From the NCBI GenBank assembly GCA_026706075.1, contig JAPOZM010000076.1:62001-126000 (forward strand): DNA of 64,000 nt, read 5' to 3'. This document shows, piece after piece, positions 45,088 through 56,743 of this stretch (positions within the stretch are counted from its first letter, which is position 1; every line of letters begins with the position of its first letter). The notes beneath the pieces were generated by a model. The model was given only the letters and a program-made list of their open reading frames with translations. It searched no databases and was not told the DNA's origin. Source of the DNA: Gemmatimonadaceae bacterium (GTDB lineage Bacteria; Latescibacterota; UBA2968; UBA8231). A program made the translations under genes and the position numbers.

Positions 45088-45356
45088 CCTCTTTCCCCCT
45101 GGGTCCGGGACAAGCGGGCGAGGAGCTCTCCTGACGCAACATCCTCGACGCGCACCCGCTTGTCACGCCCCTTGTGCCCGCCCACGATCTGCACCCTGCC
45201 CCTGGCGACCTTGAGTCGCTTCGCCAGCAGGGCCACGACGGCTGCGTTGGCCTTGCCGCCTTCAGGAGGTGCGGTCACCCGCACCGTGACCCTGTCGCCG
45301 TCGACCTCGACGCTGTTGCGTCCGGCCCTCGGCTGCACCCTGATATCGAGTTCCAT
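45084..45356 (-). CDS. UPF0235 (DUF167, YggU-like) protein
   Basis: 90 residues from ATG 45356. DUF167 landmarks: LDIRVQPRAGRNSVE, VRVTAPPEGGKANAAVVALLAKRL and VQIVGGHKGRDKRVRVE. Structures of the family are known but its function is not. It heads the minus-strand run through the membrane protein. Confidence 0.9.
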   Translation of the reverse strand: MELDIRVQPRAGRNSVEVDGDRVTVRVTAPPEGGKANAAVVALLAKRLKVARGRVQIVGGHKGRDKRVRVEDVASGELLARLSRTQGERG

Positions 45357-45437
45357 AGGGAGGGGAGGATCTCCGGCGTCGTTCACGGGATCCGCTTGAT
45401 CGAGAGCGCAATCAGGGTCTTTCTTGCTGACGGTCCC

Positions 45438-45690
45438 ATGTCGGCTGACAGTGCAGATGCAAGGAGCTTCATCGGGAGAACGGTCGATGTCTCCATGGAT
45501 CGACCGCTGGGCTCCAGGCATCCCGAGGCCGGTTTCATGCATCGCCGTGATTCAACGATCCGACGACGATGACGACAAGCTGATCGTCGTACCCCATGGC
45601 AGGGAGTACACCGATGAGCAGATCCTCGCCCTCACGGAATTCCAGGAGCGGTTCTTCGAGTCGTCCGTAACGCGTGAGGCGGGCAGCTGA
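45438..45690 (+). pseudogene. Inorganic pyrophosphatase-like gene with internal deletion and frameshift
   Basis: The frame from ATG 45438 gives SFIGRTVDVSMDRPLGSRHPE followed by AGF, the N-terminus of the small inorganic-pyrophosphatase-like family (typical start G-K-x-V-x-V-x-I-D-R-P-L-G-S-x-H-P). At about 45535 this jumps to a different frame that reads CIAVIQRSDDDDDKLIVVPHG and EYTDEQILALTEFQERFFES, the family C-terminus. The roughly 40 codons between, which carry the YPVNYGY strand and the catalytic Asp cluster (GEELDAY), are missing. A deletion that fused the two ends out of frame explains this; the product would be inactive. The DapA-like gene starts inside its stop codon. Confidence 0.75.
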
Positions 45691-46631
45691 TGGGCGCCGG
45701 CCCCGAGGAGGCAGCTGTGACGAAACGGTATCATCCCGCGATCCTGGTGAGCTGCGAGATCCCCTGGGACGACGACGAGCGCCTCATCGAGGACGTCTTC
45801 CGGCAGGAGATCCGGGCGGCGCTGGAACAGTTCGACGACCTCTACATTTTCGGCACCGCCGGCGAGGGGTACGCCGTGACCGTGCCCGTCTTCCGGGAGA
45901 TCGTCGCCATCTTCCGCGAGGAGACCGACCGCGAGGGCGTCCATCCCATGGTCGGCTGCATCGGCCTGTCCACGGCCCAGGTCGTCGAGCGCGTCGGCAT
46001 CGCCTGCGACGCCGGCTTCCGGGTCTTCCAGATCTCCCTGCCGCCGTGGGGAGCGCTCAACGACGCCGAGCTCGTGACGTACTTCACCGACGTCTGCGGT
46101 TCCTTTCCGGATGCGAGGTTCGTGCACTACAACCTGCTGCGGCCGAAGCGGCTGCTCCATGCCGCCGACTACCGGCGGCTGCAGGACGCCGTGGGCAACC
46201 TCGTGGGCACCAAGAGCACCGGCCTCGGCATCGGCGAGACCCTGGAGCTGGCCCGCGACACGGAGCTGATGCACTTCTACGGCGAGGCCAACTTCCCCCT
46301 GGGATGCCGGCACGGGGAGTGCGGGCTGCTGGCCTCGTACGGCGCCATCTTCCCGGCGCAGACGAAGGAGCTCTTCGAGCTGGGCCGACAGGGACGCTTC
46401 GGCGAGCTGGCGCGCCTCCACGCCGAGTACCTCGCCGTGGCGGACGTGTTCTGGGAGCCGGCCAAGGCCTTCGGCGACCTGATCGACGGCGCCTGGGACA
46501 AGATGATCGTGCGCGCCAGCGGCATCGACATGCCCCTGCGGCTGCTGTCGCCGTACCAGTCCTTTCCCCTCGAGGTCTACGAGGCCTGCGTCGCCGGCCT
46601 GCGGGCCCGTCACCCGGAGTGGTTGGAATGA
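45690..46631 (+). CDS. Dihydrodipicolinate synthase/N-acetylneuraminate lyase family protein
   Basis: 313 residues (ATG 45690; GTG 45717 with a nearby GAGGCAG is a good alternative). Class I aldolase barrel: FGTAGEGYAVT (binding loop), Tyr147 in HYNLLRPKR, and Schiff-base Lys175 in VGTKSTG. The family condenses or cleaves pyruvate or keto-acid units; the absence of lysine-pathway neighbours and the coupling to an M20 peptidase suggest a catabolic lyase rather than DapA. The substrate is open. Confidence 0.82.
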   Translation: MGAGPEEAAVTKRYHPAILVSCEIPWDDDERLIEDVFRQEIRAALEQFDDLYIFGTAGEGYAVTVPVFREIVAIFREETDREGVHPMVGCIGLSTAQVVERVGIACDAGFRVFQISLPPWGALNDAELVTYFTDVCGSFPDARFVHYNLLRPKRLLHAADYRRLQDAVGNLVGTKSTGLGIGETLELARDTELMHFYGEANFPLGCRHGECGLLASYGAIFPAQTKELFELGRQGRFGELARLHAEYLAVADVFWEPAKAFGDLIDGAWDKMIVRASGIDMPLRLLSPYQSFPLEVYEACVAGLRARHPEWLE

Positions 46632-47890
46632 ACACCGACGAACTGAAGCGGCGCCTCTTCGCCGAGGTCGACCGCCGGATGCCGGAGTTCCTGGATGTCC
46701 TGCGCGACGTCGTCGCCATCCCCACCGACAACCCGCCCGGCGACACCAGGGCCTGCGTCGAGTACCTGGTCCGCTACCTCGAGTCGAAGGGTCTGCCCGC
46801 CGACGCGTACGAGCCCCAGCCGACGGTGCAGAGCCTGGTCTCCTGGCTGGAGGGCCGCGAGCCCGGCCGCAACCTCGTCCTCAACGGCCACCTGGACCAG
46901 TTCCCGGCGGGCGATCCGGAGGACTGGTCCTTCGACCCCTACTCCGGCGAGTGCGTTGACGGGCGCGTCCTCGGCCGCGGCGTGGGGGACATGAAGGCGG
47001 GATCGGTGGCCTCCCTGCTGTCGCTGGTGCTGCTCCACGAGCTCGAGGCCCCGATCCGCGGGCAGTTGACGCTGACCCTGGTGGGCGACGAGGAGACGGG
47101 CGGGGTCTGGGGCTCGGAATGGCTGCTGGACAACGTGCCCATGACCCGGGGCGACGCCTGCCTGAACAGCGAGCCGACCTGCATGGACCAGGTCCTGATC
47201 GGGCACAAGGGGAAGTACACGCTGATCGTCGAGACCCGCCACGGCGGCGGCCTGGCGGCGGTGCCGGTGGAGGACGACGCCATCGCCCGGGCCATGACGG
47301 TCGCCGGAGCCCTGATGAGCCTGAAGGGCTGGCGTCTCGAGACCCCGTCCGAGATGGCCGGCGCCGTGGACCGGGGGCGGGATCGGTCGGTCCGGCGCGG
47401 CGAGCTGGCGGGCAAGGAGTGGGTGGCCGACTCGACCACGGTCAACGTGGGGGTGATCCAGGGCGGCGTGCAGAGCAACACGATCCCCACGGCCTGCCGC
47501 ATGGAGGTCGACTTCCGCACCCCCCTCGGGGTGTCGACGCGGGACCTGCAGGAGAAGGTGGAGGAGGTCCTGGCCGGCGCCGGCCTCGACCGGGGGGAGA
47601 TCGACCTGGAGTGGTCGGTCTGCCTGGAGGCGGCCTGCTCGGCCCCCGGCGAGGAGATCGTGCGCGCCGTGGCCGCCAACGCCGGCCGGGTCACGGGGCG
47701 CGAGATCGAGGTCAACACGAGCTACGGCTCGACGGATACCCGCTTCTGGTGGCAGCGGGGCATCCCGGCCGCGATCTACGGCACGGATCTGGAAAATATC
47801 GCCGTCCCCGACGAGCACATCCTGGAGCCGGAGTTCGGACAGGTCCTGAAGGTCCACGCCGCCACCTGCATCGACTACCTGTGCGGCTGA
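46628..47890 (+). CDS. M20 family peptidase (ArgE/DapE/CPG2 type)
   Basis: 420 residues from ATG 46628, a 4-nt overlap with the lyase gene. Zinc-site motifs: LNGHLDQFPAG, LGRGVGDMKAG (bridging Asp), VGDEETGG (catalytic Glu pair) and TSYGSTDTRF; the last His is probably in PDEHILEPEFG. The dimerisation domain has HGGGLAAVPVEDDA in place of the usual H-x-S-x-P. An N-acyl or amide hydrolase acting with the upstream lyase is inferred. It is a distant relative of the other M20 gene at 31.7 kb, not a recent duplicate. Confidence 0.85.
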   Translation: MNTDELKRRLFAEVDRRMPEFLDVLRDVVAIPTDNPPGDTRACVEYLVRYLESKGLPADAYEPQPTVQSLVSWLEGREPGRNLVLNGHLDQFPAGDPEDWSFDPYSGECVDGRVLGRGVGDMKAGSVASLLSLVLLHELEAPIRGQLTLTLVGDEETGGVWGSEWLLDNVPMTRGDACLNSEPTCMDQVLIGHKGKYTLIVETRHGGGLAAVPVEDDAIARAMTVAGALMSLKGWRLETPSEMAGAVDRGRDRSVRRGELAGKEWVADSTTVNVGVIQGGVQSNTIPTACRMEVDFRTPLGVSTRDLQEKVEEVLAGAGLDRGEIDLEWSVCLEAACSAPGEEIVRAVAANAGRVTGREIEVNTSYGSTDTRFWWQRGIPAAIYGTDLENIAVPDEHILEPEFGQVLKVHAATCIDYLCG

Positions 47891-47929
47891 TTTGAGGGGA
47901 CCGGCGAGAACGGTCATCTTCTATCGCCG

Positions 47930-48787
47930 ATGACCCTCCTGCAGGCCTGCTTCGAGCTCACCAAGCCGCGCATCGTGGCCATGGTCCTGGTGGCCGCCGC
48001 CCTCGGGTTCCACCTCGGCGGCCAGGGCGGGGCCGACCTGGCCCTGCTCGGGCTGACCCTCCTCGGCACCGCCCTCACCGCCTCCGGCTCCGGGGTGCTC
48101 AACCACTACCTGGAGCGCGACGTGGACGCCCTGATGCGGCGCACCCGCTCGCGGCCCCTGCCCGCCGGAGAGGTGCCGCCCTCGACGGCCCTGTCCCTCG
48201 GCTTCCTCCTGATCCTCGGCGGACAGGTGGTCCTCGTCCTCGGCGTGAACCTGCTCACCGCCTGGCTGGCCCTGCTGACGGCCTTCCTCTACGTGGTCGT
48301 CTACACGCCGCTGAAGCGGCTCACCTGGCTCAACACCTCTCTCGGCAGCATCCCCGGGGCCCTGCCCCCCGTCGGCGGGTGGGCGGCGGCCACGGGCGGT
48401 CTCGACGCCGGCGCCTGGGTGTTGTTCGCCATCCTCTTCGCGTGGCAGCACCCGCACTTCTACGCCATCGCCTGGATCTTCCGGGAGGACTACCGGCGAG
48501 GCGGCTTCCGCATGCTGCCGGTGCTGGAGGAGGACGGCCGCCGCACCTGCCGCCACATCCTGGCCTTCAGCCTGATGCTGCTGGCCTTCTCGGTGCTGCC
48601 CGCGACGCTGGGCATGTCCGGGAAGCTCTACGGGGCGGGGGCCCTGGTCCTCGGCCTGCTGATGCTCGCCCCCGGGGTGACCCTGGCGCGCTCTCGCTCG
48701 ATCGGCGACGCCCGGCGCCTGCTGCGGGCCTCCGTCCTCTACCTGCCCCTGTTGTTCCTGCTCTCCATCGTCGACCGCGGCCTGTAG
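47930..48787 (+). CDS. cyoE: Protoheme IX farnesyltransferase (heme O synthase)
   Basis: 285-residue UbiA-family membrane enzyme that attaches farnesyl to heme for heme-copper oxidases. The N-terminus FELTKPRIVAMVL, the prenyl-diphosphate motif NHYLERDVDALMRRTRSRPLP, and FAWQHPHFYAIAWIFREDYRRGG in the second Asp-rich region are all diagnostic. About nine hydrophobic segments. No oxidase genes are nearby. It ends 6 nt before the convergent mobA. Confidence 0.95.
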   Translation: MTLLQACFELTKPRIVAMVLVAAALGFHLGGQGGADLALLGLTLLGTALTASGSGVLNHYLERDVDALMRRTRSRPLPAGEVPPSTALSLGFLLILGGQVVLVLGVNLLTAWLALLTAFLYVVVYTPLKRLTWLNTSLGSIPGALPPVGGWAAATGGLDAGAWVLFAILFAWQHPHFYAIAWIFREDYRRGGFRMLPVLEEDGRRTCRHILAFSLMLLAFSVLPATLGMSGKLYGAGALVLGLLMLAPGVTLARSRSIGDARRLLRASVLYLPLLFLLSIVDRGL

Positions 48788-48793
48788 CGGCGC

Positions 48794-49429
48794 TCACTCC
48801 CCGGTCTCGCCCAGCCACCGCATGGCCCGGCGGTAGTCCGCCGGTTCGTTGAGGTTGGCCAGCAGCCGTCCGTCGGCGTCGAAGCGCTGCCATTGCGGCC
48901 TCGGCAGGAGCCGGGCTCCGATGGCGCGGACGAAGTCGTGGACGCGCAGCCGGCGGGCCTCGATGCGGTTGCGCAGCTCCCCGCGGCAGGAGGCCGGGTA
49001 GACCGCGCACAGGGGATGGCAGCGGTCGTCCTCCTCGGACGGGACGAGGGCCTGGATCCCGCTGTCCTGTGACACCAGCCAGGACAGGAAGGGCAGGGTG
49101 AGAAAGGGGAGGTCGCAGGCCAGCAGCAGGACGCGGCCGGCCCCGGTTGCGGCGAAGGCGGCCTCCAGGCCGCCGAGGGGGCCGGCGTCAGCGTGGAGGT
49201 CGCGGACCACGGGGCGGCCGAGCCGCTCCAGCAGCCGGGCCAGCTCGTCGCCGTCGGCGGCCGCCTCGCGGCCGGCCACCAGCCCCACCGGGCAGCCGAG
49301 GCCGTCGGCCTCGTGGAGGACTCGTTCGAGGACGGTGCGGCCGCCGAGAGGCAGGGCCGCCTTGGCGCGGCCTCCCATGCGACGGCTGCGCCCCCCCACG
49401 AGGACGGCGACAGCCGTGTCGGCCGCCAA
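48794..49429 (-). CDS. mobA: Molybdenum cofactor guanylyltransferase
   Basis: 211 residues from TTG 49429, 2 nt after the larB stop. Nucleotidyltransferase signature VAVLVGGRSRRMGGRAKAALPLGG with a GPLGGLEAAF segment and the metal-binding LLACDLPFLT; the tail FANLNEP-like motif appears as LLANLNEPADY. Converts molybdopterin-Mo to the bis-MGD precursor. No other molybdenum genes are in the window. Confidence 0.9.
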   Translation of the reverse strand: MAADTAVAVLVGGRSRRMGGRAKAALPLGGRTVLERVLHEADGLGCPVGLVAGREAAADGDELARLLERLGRPVVRDLHADAGPLGGLEAAFAATGAGRVLLLACDLPFLTLPFLSWLVSQDSGIQALVPSEEDDRCHPLCAVYPASCRGELRNRIEARRLRVHDFVRAIGARLLPRPQWQRFDADGRLLANLNEPADYRRAMRWLGETGE

Positions 49430-49431
49430 GG

Positions 49432-50211
49432 CTACTCCGCGGAGGCGTCCGGCCCGGCGGAACGGGCGTTGATCACCGCCGCCGCGTACCCGGCGCCGTA
49501 GCCGTTGTCGATGTTGACCACCATCACCCCCGGGGCGCAGGAGTTGAGCATGGTCAGCAGCGCCGCCAGGCCGCCGAAGCTGGCCCCGTAGCCCACGCTC
49601 GTGGGCACGGCGATGACCGGGGCCTCCACGAGACCGCCCACGACGCTGGCCAGGGCCCCCTCCATGCCGGCGGCGACGACGATCGCCCGGGCCTCGAGGA
49701 GGCGCTCCCGGCAGGCGAGGAGCCGGTGGATGCCGGCCACGCCCACATCGAAGATCCCCTCGGCATGGGCGCCCATGGTCCGGGCCGTGACCAGGGCCTC
49801 GCGGGCCACGGGCACGTCGGAGGTGCCGGCCGAGAGGACGAGGACGAGCCCCGCGGACGACGGGGAGGATGCGTCATCCCGGCGGATGACCACGGTGCGC
49901 GCCTGCTCGTCGTGCTCGGCCTCGGGGAAGCGCTCGATGAGGGCGTGCGCAGTGGGGGGCTCCGCCCGGGTCGCCAGCACCAGGGACCCGGCGGCGGCGA
50001 GGCGCTCGGCGATGGCCACCGTCTGCCCGGGGGTCTTGCCCTCGCAGAAGATCGTCTCGGGATAGCCCCGTCGCAGGGCCCGGTGGTGGTCGACGCGGGC
50101 GAAGCCGAGGTCCTCGAAGGGCAGGTTGCGCAGGCGCTCCAGGGCCTGCTCCGGGCTCGTCGCGCCGGCGGCGACCTGGTCGAGCAGGGCTCTGAGCTGG
50201 GCTGCCTCCAC
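49432..50211 (-). CDS. larB: LarB, pyridinium-3,5-biscarboxylic acid mononucleotide synthase
   Basis: 259 residues from GTG 50211. It carboxylates and hydrolyses nicotinic acid adenine dinucleotide, the first step towards the nickel-pincer cofactor of lactate racemase and related enzymes. Recognised by RVDHHRALRRGYPETIFCEGKTP and the PurE-like core LVLSAGTSDVPVAREA, GVAGIHRLLA, VVAAGMEGALASVVGGLV and PTSVGYGASFGGLAALL. larC, larE and larA are not here. It lies between a lipoprotein gene and mobA on one transcript. Confidence 0.93.
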   Translation of the reverse strand: MEAAQLRALLDQVAAGATSPEQALERLRNLPFEDLGFARVDHHRALRRGYPETIFCEGKTPGQTVAIAERLAAAGSLVLATRAEPPTAHALIERFPEAEHDEQARTVVIRRDDASSPSSAGLVLVLSAGTSDVPVAREALVTARTMGAHAEGIFDVGVAGIHRLLACRERLLEARAIVVAAGMEGALASVVGGLVEAPVIAVPTSVGYGASFGGLAALLTMLNSCAPGVMVVNIDNGYGAGYAAAVINARSAGPDASAE

Positions 50212-50220
50212 GGCGGTCGG

Positions 50221-51021
50221 TCAGGGACTCCCCGTCGCCTCGACGACGAGGGTGAACCGGGCGGAGACCGTGTCGGAGGGGGATTCGATGGCGTCGGTCA
50301 CGGCGATCTCGATCTCGTGCCGGCCCGGGGCGAGGGAGATGAAACGCACTCGGGCCGAGTCCTCCTCCGTCGCCGAGCGATGCTGGCGGATCCACGCCGC
50401 CCCCTCCTCGTCGGCCTCGTGGACACCCACGCCGAGGGAGAGCACCATGGCCAGCTCCTGCTCGGCCTCGTCGAGGAGGCGGACGCCGGTGTAGTCGGCC
50501 CACGTGGGGGTCCCCGCGCGGAACCGCCAGAGGTAGGTGAGATCGTCGCCGTCCGGGTCCACGCCCCGGGCGGCCAGGACCAACGTGTCGCGGGTGGTGA
50601 TCGTGGCGTCCCCGGGAGTGGACCGCAGCGCCGGGGGCCTCTGCAGGACCTCGATCTCGAAGCTCTCCCTGGGGTCCTCGGTCTCCAGGTCGCCGTCCTG
50701 GATGTCCACCGTGAGCAGGAAGGTCTCGGAAGAGCCCTCGATCGCCGTCGGCGCGATCCAGTCGGTGACGTTCCCGGTGGAGTCGGTGAAGGTCCCGGCC
50801 TCGGCGTGCCACAGGTAGGTGAGGGGGTCGTCGTCCTCGTCGGAGGCGCCCACCCGCAGGGAGACCCGGCCGCCGCGCTTCACCCGGGTGGTGTCGGCCT
50901 CGGCCAACTGGACCACGGGGGGGACGTTGGGAAGGTCCTGGTGGAAGACCGAGCAGGAGCCGGCGCCCAGCACCGCGGCCAGGACCGCGGCGGCGGGCGG
51001 GGAACGCCGGGGCCCGTTCAT
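50221..51021 (-). CDS. Lipoprotein with PKD/Ig-like domains
   Basis: 266 residues; the ATG overlaps the parB stop by 4 nt. The signal peptide ends in a lipobox LGAGSC. Two repeats of the type GASDEDDDPLTYLWHAEAG and GVDPDGDDLTYLWRFRAG are PKD/cadherin-like Ig modules common in FCB lipoproteins. A C-terminal region VRFISLAPGRHEIEIAVTDA completes a third Ig-like fold. Function unknown; the location inside a parAB operon is odd. Confidence 0.75.
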   Translation of the reverse strand: MNGPRRSPPAAAVLAAVLGAGSCSVFHQDLPNVPPVVQLAEADTTRVKRGGRVSLRVGASDEDDDPLTYLWHAEAGTFTDSTGNVTDWIAPTAIEGSSETFLLTVDIQDGDLETEDPRESFEIEVLQRPPALRSTPGDATITTRDTLVLAARGVDPDGDDLTYLWRFRAGTPTWADYTGVRLLDEAEQELAMVLSLGVGVHEADEEGAAWIRQHRSATEEDSARVRFISLAPGRHEIEIAVTDAIESPSDTVSARFTLVVEATGSP

Positions 51022-51888
51022 TCCGGGAGAAGCAGCCCCAGGAGGCGCTCGAGGTCGTCGTCGCCGTAGAACTCGATCTCGATGCTTCCCTTGCCGCGGC
51101 GGCGGCGGATGGCGATGGCCGTGGCGAAACGCTGCCGCAGCCGTGACTCGAAGTCGGCCACCACGGCGTCGGCGGCCCCGCCGCCGGGGCTCTCCTCCTT
51201 TGGGCGGCGCTTCCGACCCTTGCCGAGGCCGCGGACGGCGCGCTCGAGATCGCGCACGCTCATGCTCTCGGCGGCGCAGCGGCGGCCGAGGTCGAGGGCG
51301 GCCTTCTCGTCGAGGCTGACCAGGGTGCGGGCGTGGCCCATCTGCAGCTCGCCGGCGCGCAGCATCTCCTGCACCTCCTCGGGCAGGCGCAGCAGGCGCA
51401 GGGCGTTGGCCACGGTGGAGCGGTCCTTGCCGACGCGGGAGGCGATCTGCTCCTGCGTCAGCATGCAGGTGCTCATGAGGGCGCGGTAGGCCTCGGCCTC
51501 CTCGATGGGGTTCAGGTCCTCGCGCTGGATGTTCTCGACCAGGGCCAGCTCCATCAGATCCTGGGCCGACTCGATCTGGTGGACGATGGCGGGCACCGTC
51601 TCCAGTCCGACGAGGCGGGCGGCGCGCAGGCGGCGCTCCCCGAGGATGAGGTGGTAGCTGCTGGCCGAGGTGCGGTTCACGGCCAGGGGCTGGATGATGC
51701 CCTTTTCGCGGATCGAGTCGGCGAGCTCGCGCAGTCCCTGGTCGTCGAAGTCGAGGCGCGGCTGGTGCGGGTTGGGCTCGATGTCGCCCACGGGCAGCTC
51801 GACGACCTGCGCCTGGGGGCCGTCGTCGCTCTCGGGGTACTCGGTGATCAGGGCGTGGATGCCCTTGCCGAGCACCTCGCGGCGGCGC

Positions 51889-51896
<8 letters not shown>
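51018..51896 (-). CDS. parB: Chromosome partitioning protein ParB
   Basis: 292 residues. CTP-binding clamp motif GERRLRAARL, N-terminal PVGDIEPNPHQPR, helix-turn-helix LTQEQIASRVGKDRSTVANALRLL and a C-terminal dimerisation domain ending in DDLERLLGLL. ParB loads at parS sites near the origin. I could not find a full TGTTTCACGTGAAACA parS site in the window. The start overlaps parA by 8 nt. Confidence 0.95.
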
Positions 51897-52722
<826 letters not shown>

Positions 52723-52734
52723 CTCCGCATACGG

Positions 52735-55434
<2,700 letters not shown>

Positions 55435-55563
55435 TCTCTCAGATCTTGGGTTGGGGGGGTGTGGTCTCGGGTGCGGAGGGGGGACGGCCCGCCGGGGCCG
55501 CTCCGAATGTACCGGGCCCCGTCAGGGGCGCAAGCAGGTCCCGCCCGCCCCGGGGGGCGGCGG

Positions 55564-56580
55564 TCAGTCCCAAACCTTCTCCCAGGCGCCGCTGGCCGCC
55601 GACCGGTAAAGGGCCAGGGCGGTGCGCAGCTCGCCCAGGGAGTGCTCGGGGGGCGCCGCGGGCTCGGCGCCGTCGAGGACGACGCGGGCGAAGTCCTCGA
55701 GCTGGGGGCCGAAGGACTTGGGGTAGCCGGCCGGCTCCATGACCGGCCGACCCTGCCGGTGGCCGGCGTCGAAGAGGCGGATGCCGCCCTCGAAGGCGCC
55801 GTCGATCAGGATCTCGCCCGCGGTGCCGGTGATCCGCCACCACGGGTCGGGCCCGAGGACGGTGTCGAGCATGAGGGCGTCGAAGCCGGCCACGACGCCG
55901 GAGCGGAAGCGGAAGAGGGCGCGGCACAGGGACTCGCCCTGCATGCTCCGCAGGGGATGGCCGAGGACGGCCATGACCTCGTCGATCTCGCCGAGCCACA
56001 TGCGCAGGGGCCGCATCCAGTGGGAGCCGCCGTCGATGACGATGCCCCCTCCCGTGCGGCCGCGGTCGAGGCGCCAGGCCCTGGCGTCGGGGAACCAGTA
56101 GGTGTCGAACTCGCAGACGAAGGCGGCGCGGGCGGTGACCACCTCGCCGATGGCGCCCTCCTCGAGGAGCTCGGCGGCGCGCACGATCTCGGGCCAGTAC
56201 TGGGCGTTCTCGGCGACCATGAAGGCGGTGCCGGCCCGCGCGGCGGCCTCGAGGATGCGGTCGCAGGCGTCGAGGGTGGGAGCCATCGGCTTCTCGAGCA
56301 GCACGTGCCGGCCGGCGGCCAGGCAGGCGGTGGCCGCCCACTCGTGCAGGTCGTGGGGCAGCATGATGTCGACGGCGTCGAAACCGCCCGCCTCGAGGGC
56401 ATCGTCGAGGGAGGTGAACACCGCGGCGCCCGTCTCGGCGGCGACGGCCTCGGCCTTGGCCGCATCGGTGTCGACGGCGGCGGTGACCTCGATGCGGCCG
56501 CTGCCCTCGGCGATGCCGTCGAGATGGTACCGGGAGATGGCGCCGCAGCCGATGAGGGCGAGCTTCAGAGGTGGGGTCAT
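55564..56580 (-). CDS. Gfo/Idh/MocA family oxidoreductase
   Basis: 338 residues. NAD(P)-binding start KLALIGCGAISRYHLDGIA, the EKP motif in HVLLEKPMAPT, and the C-terminal alpha/beta domain with GGGIVIDGGSHWMRPLRMWLG, where His is the usual catalytic residue. A sugar or inositol-type dehydrogenase is expected; the substrate is unknown. Upstream it faces the TonB-dependent receptor gene; downstream a GC-rich hairpin (around 55546-55563) may end its transcript. Confidence 0.88.
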   Translation of the reverse strand: MTPPLKLALIGCGAISRYHLDGIAEGSGRIEVTAAVDTDAAKAEAVAAETGAAVFTSLDDALEAGGFDAVDIMLPHDLHEWAATACLAAGRHVLLEKPMAPTLDACDRILEAAARAGTAFMVAENAQYWPEIVRAAELLEEGAIGEVVTARAAFVCEFDTYWFPDARAWRLDRGRTGGGIVIDGGSHWMRPLRMWLGEIDEVMAVLGHPLRSMQGESLCRALFRFRSGVVAGFDALMLDTVLGPDPWWRITGTAGEILIDGAFEGGIRLFDAGHRQGRPVMEPAGYPKSFGPQLEDFARVVLDGAEPAAPPEHSLGELRTALALYRSAASGAWEKVWD

Positions 56581-56670
56581 GGTCCGGAGATTCCTGAGGG
56601 AGGGTTTCGAGCGATCTTAAGGCGGTTGCGGAACGCCGGCAAGGCGTCTGTGGAGGGCGATCCCATTGCT

Positions 56671-56676
56671 TATAAT
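56671..56676 (+). promoter_or_regulatory. Candidate -10 box of the TonB-dependent receptor gene
   Basis: A perfect TATAAT inside ATTGCTTATAATACC, the only AT-rich spot in the region, 68 nt upstream of the receptor ATG. No good -35 hexamer lies 16-18 nt before it (the best is CTGTGG), so an activator may be needed. Confidence 0.5.
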
Positions 56677-56699
56677 ACCGGGCTGTCCGAAGGAACCGC

Positions 56700-56719
56700 G
56701 CGAAGCGAGGGTGCTTCGC
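56700..56719 (+). other. Perfect 7-bp hairpin in the receptor 5' leader
   Basis: GCGAAGC (56700-56706), loop GAGGGT, GCTTCGC (56713-56719). It lies between the TATAAT and the ribosome-binding site AGGGAGG (about 56732-56738). There is no T-run, so it is not an intrinsic terminator; it could stabilise the message or affect translation. Confidence 0.5.
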
Positions 56720-56743
56720 TGCAGCATCTCCAGGGAGGATCCC

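Noticed and set aside
45424-45690. A short intact gene starting at 45424
   Set aside because: Only its C-terminal half is protein-like; the N-terminal half of the same family is in a different frame, so a broken gene explains the data better.
55546-55563. GC-rich inverted repeat after the oxidoreductase stop
   Set aside because: It could end transcription, but runs of C and G form such repeats often here and no U-tract follows, so it is not listed as a feature.
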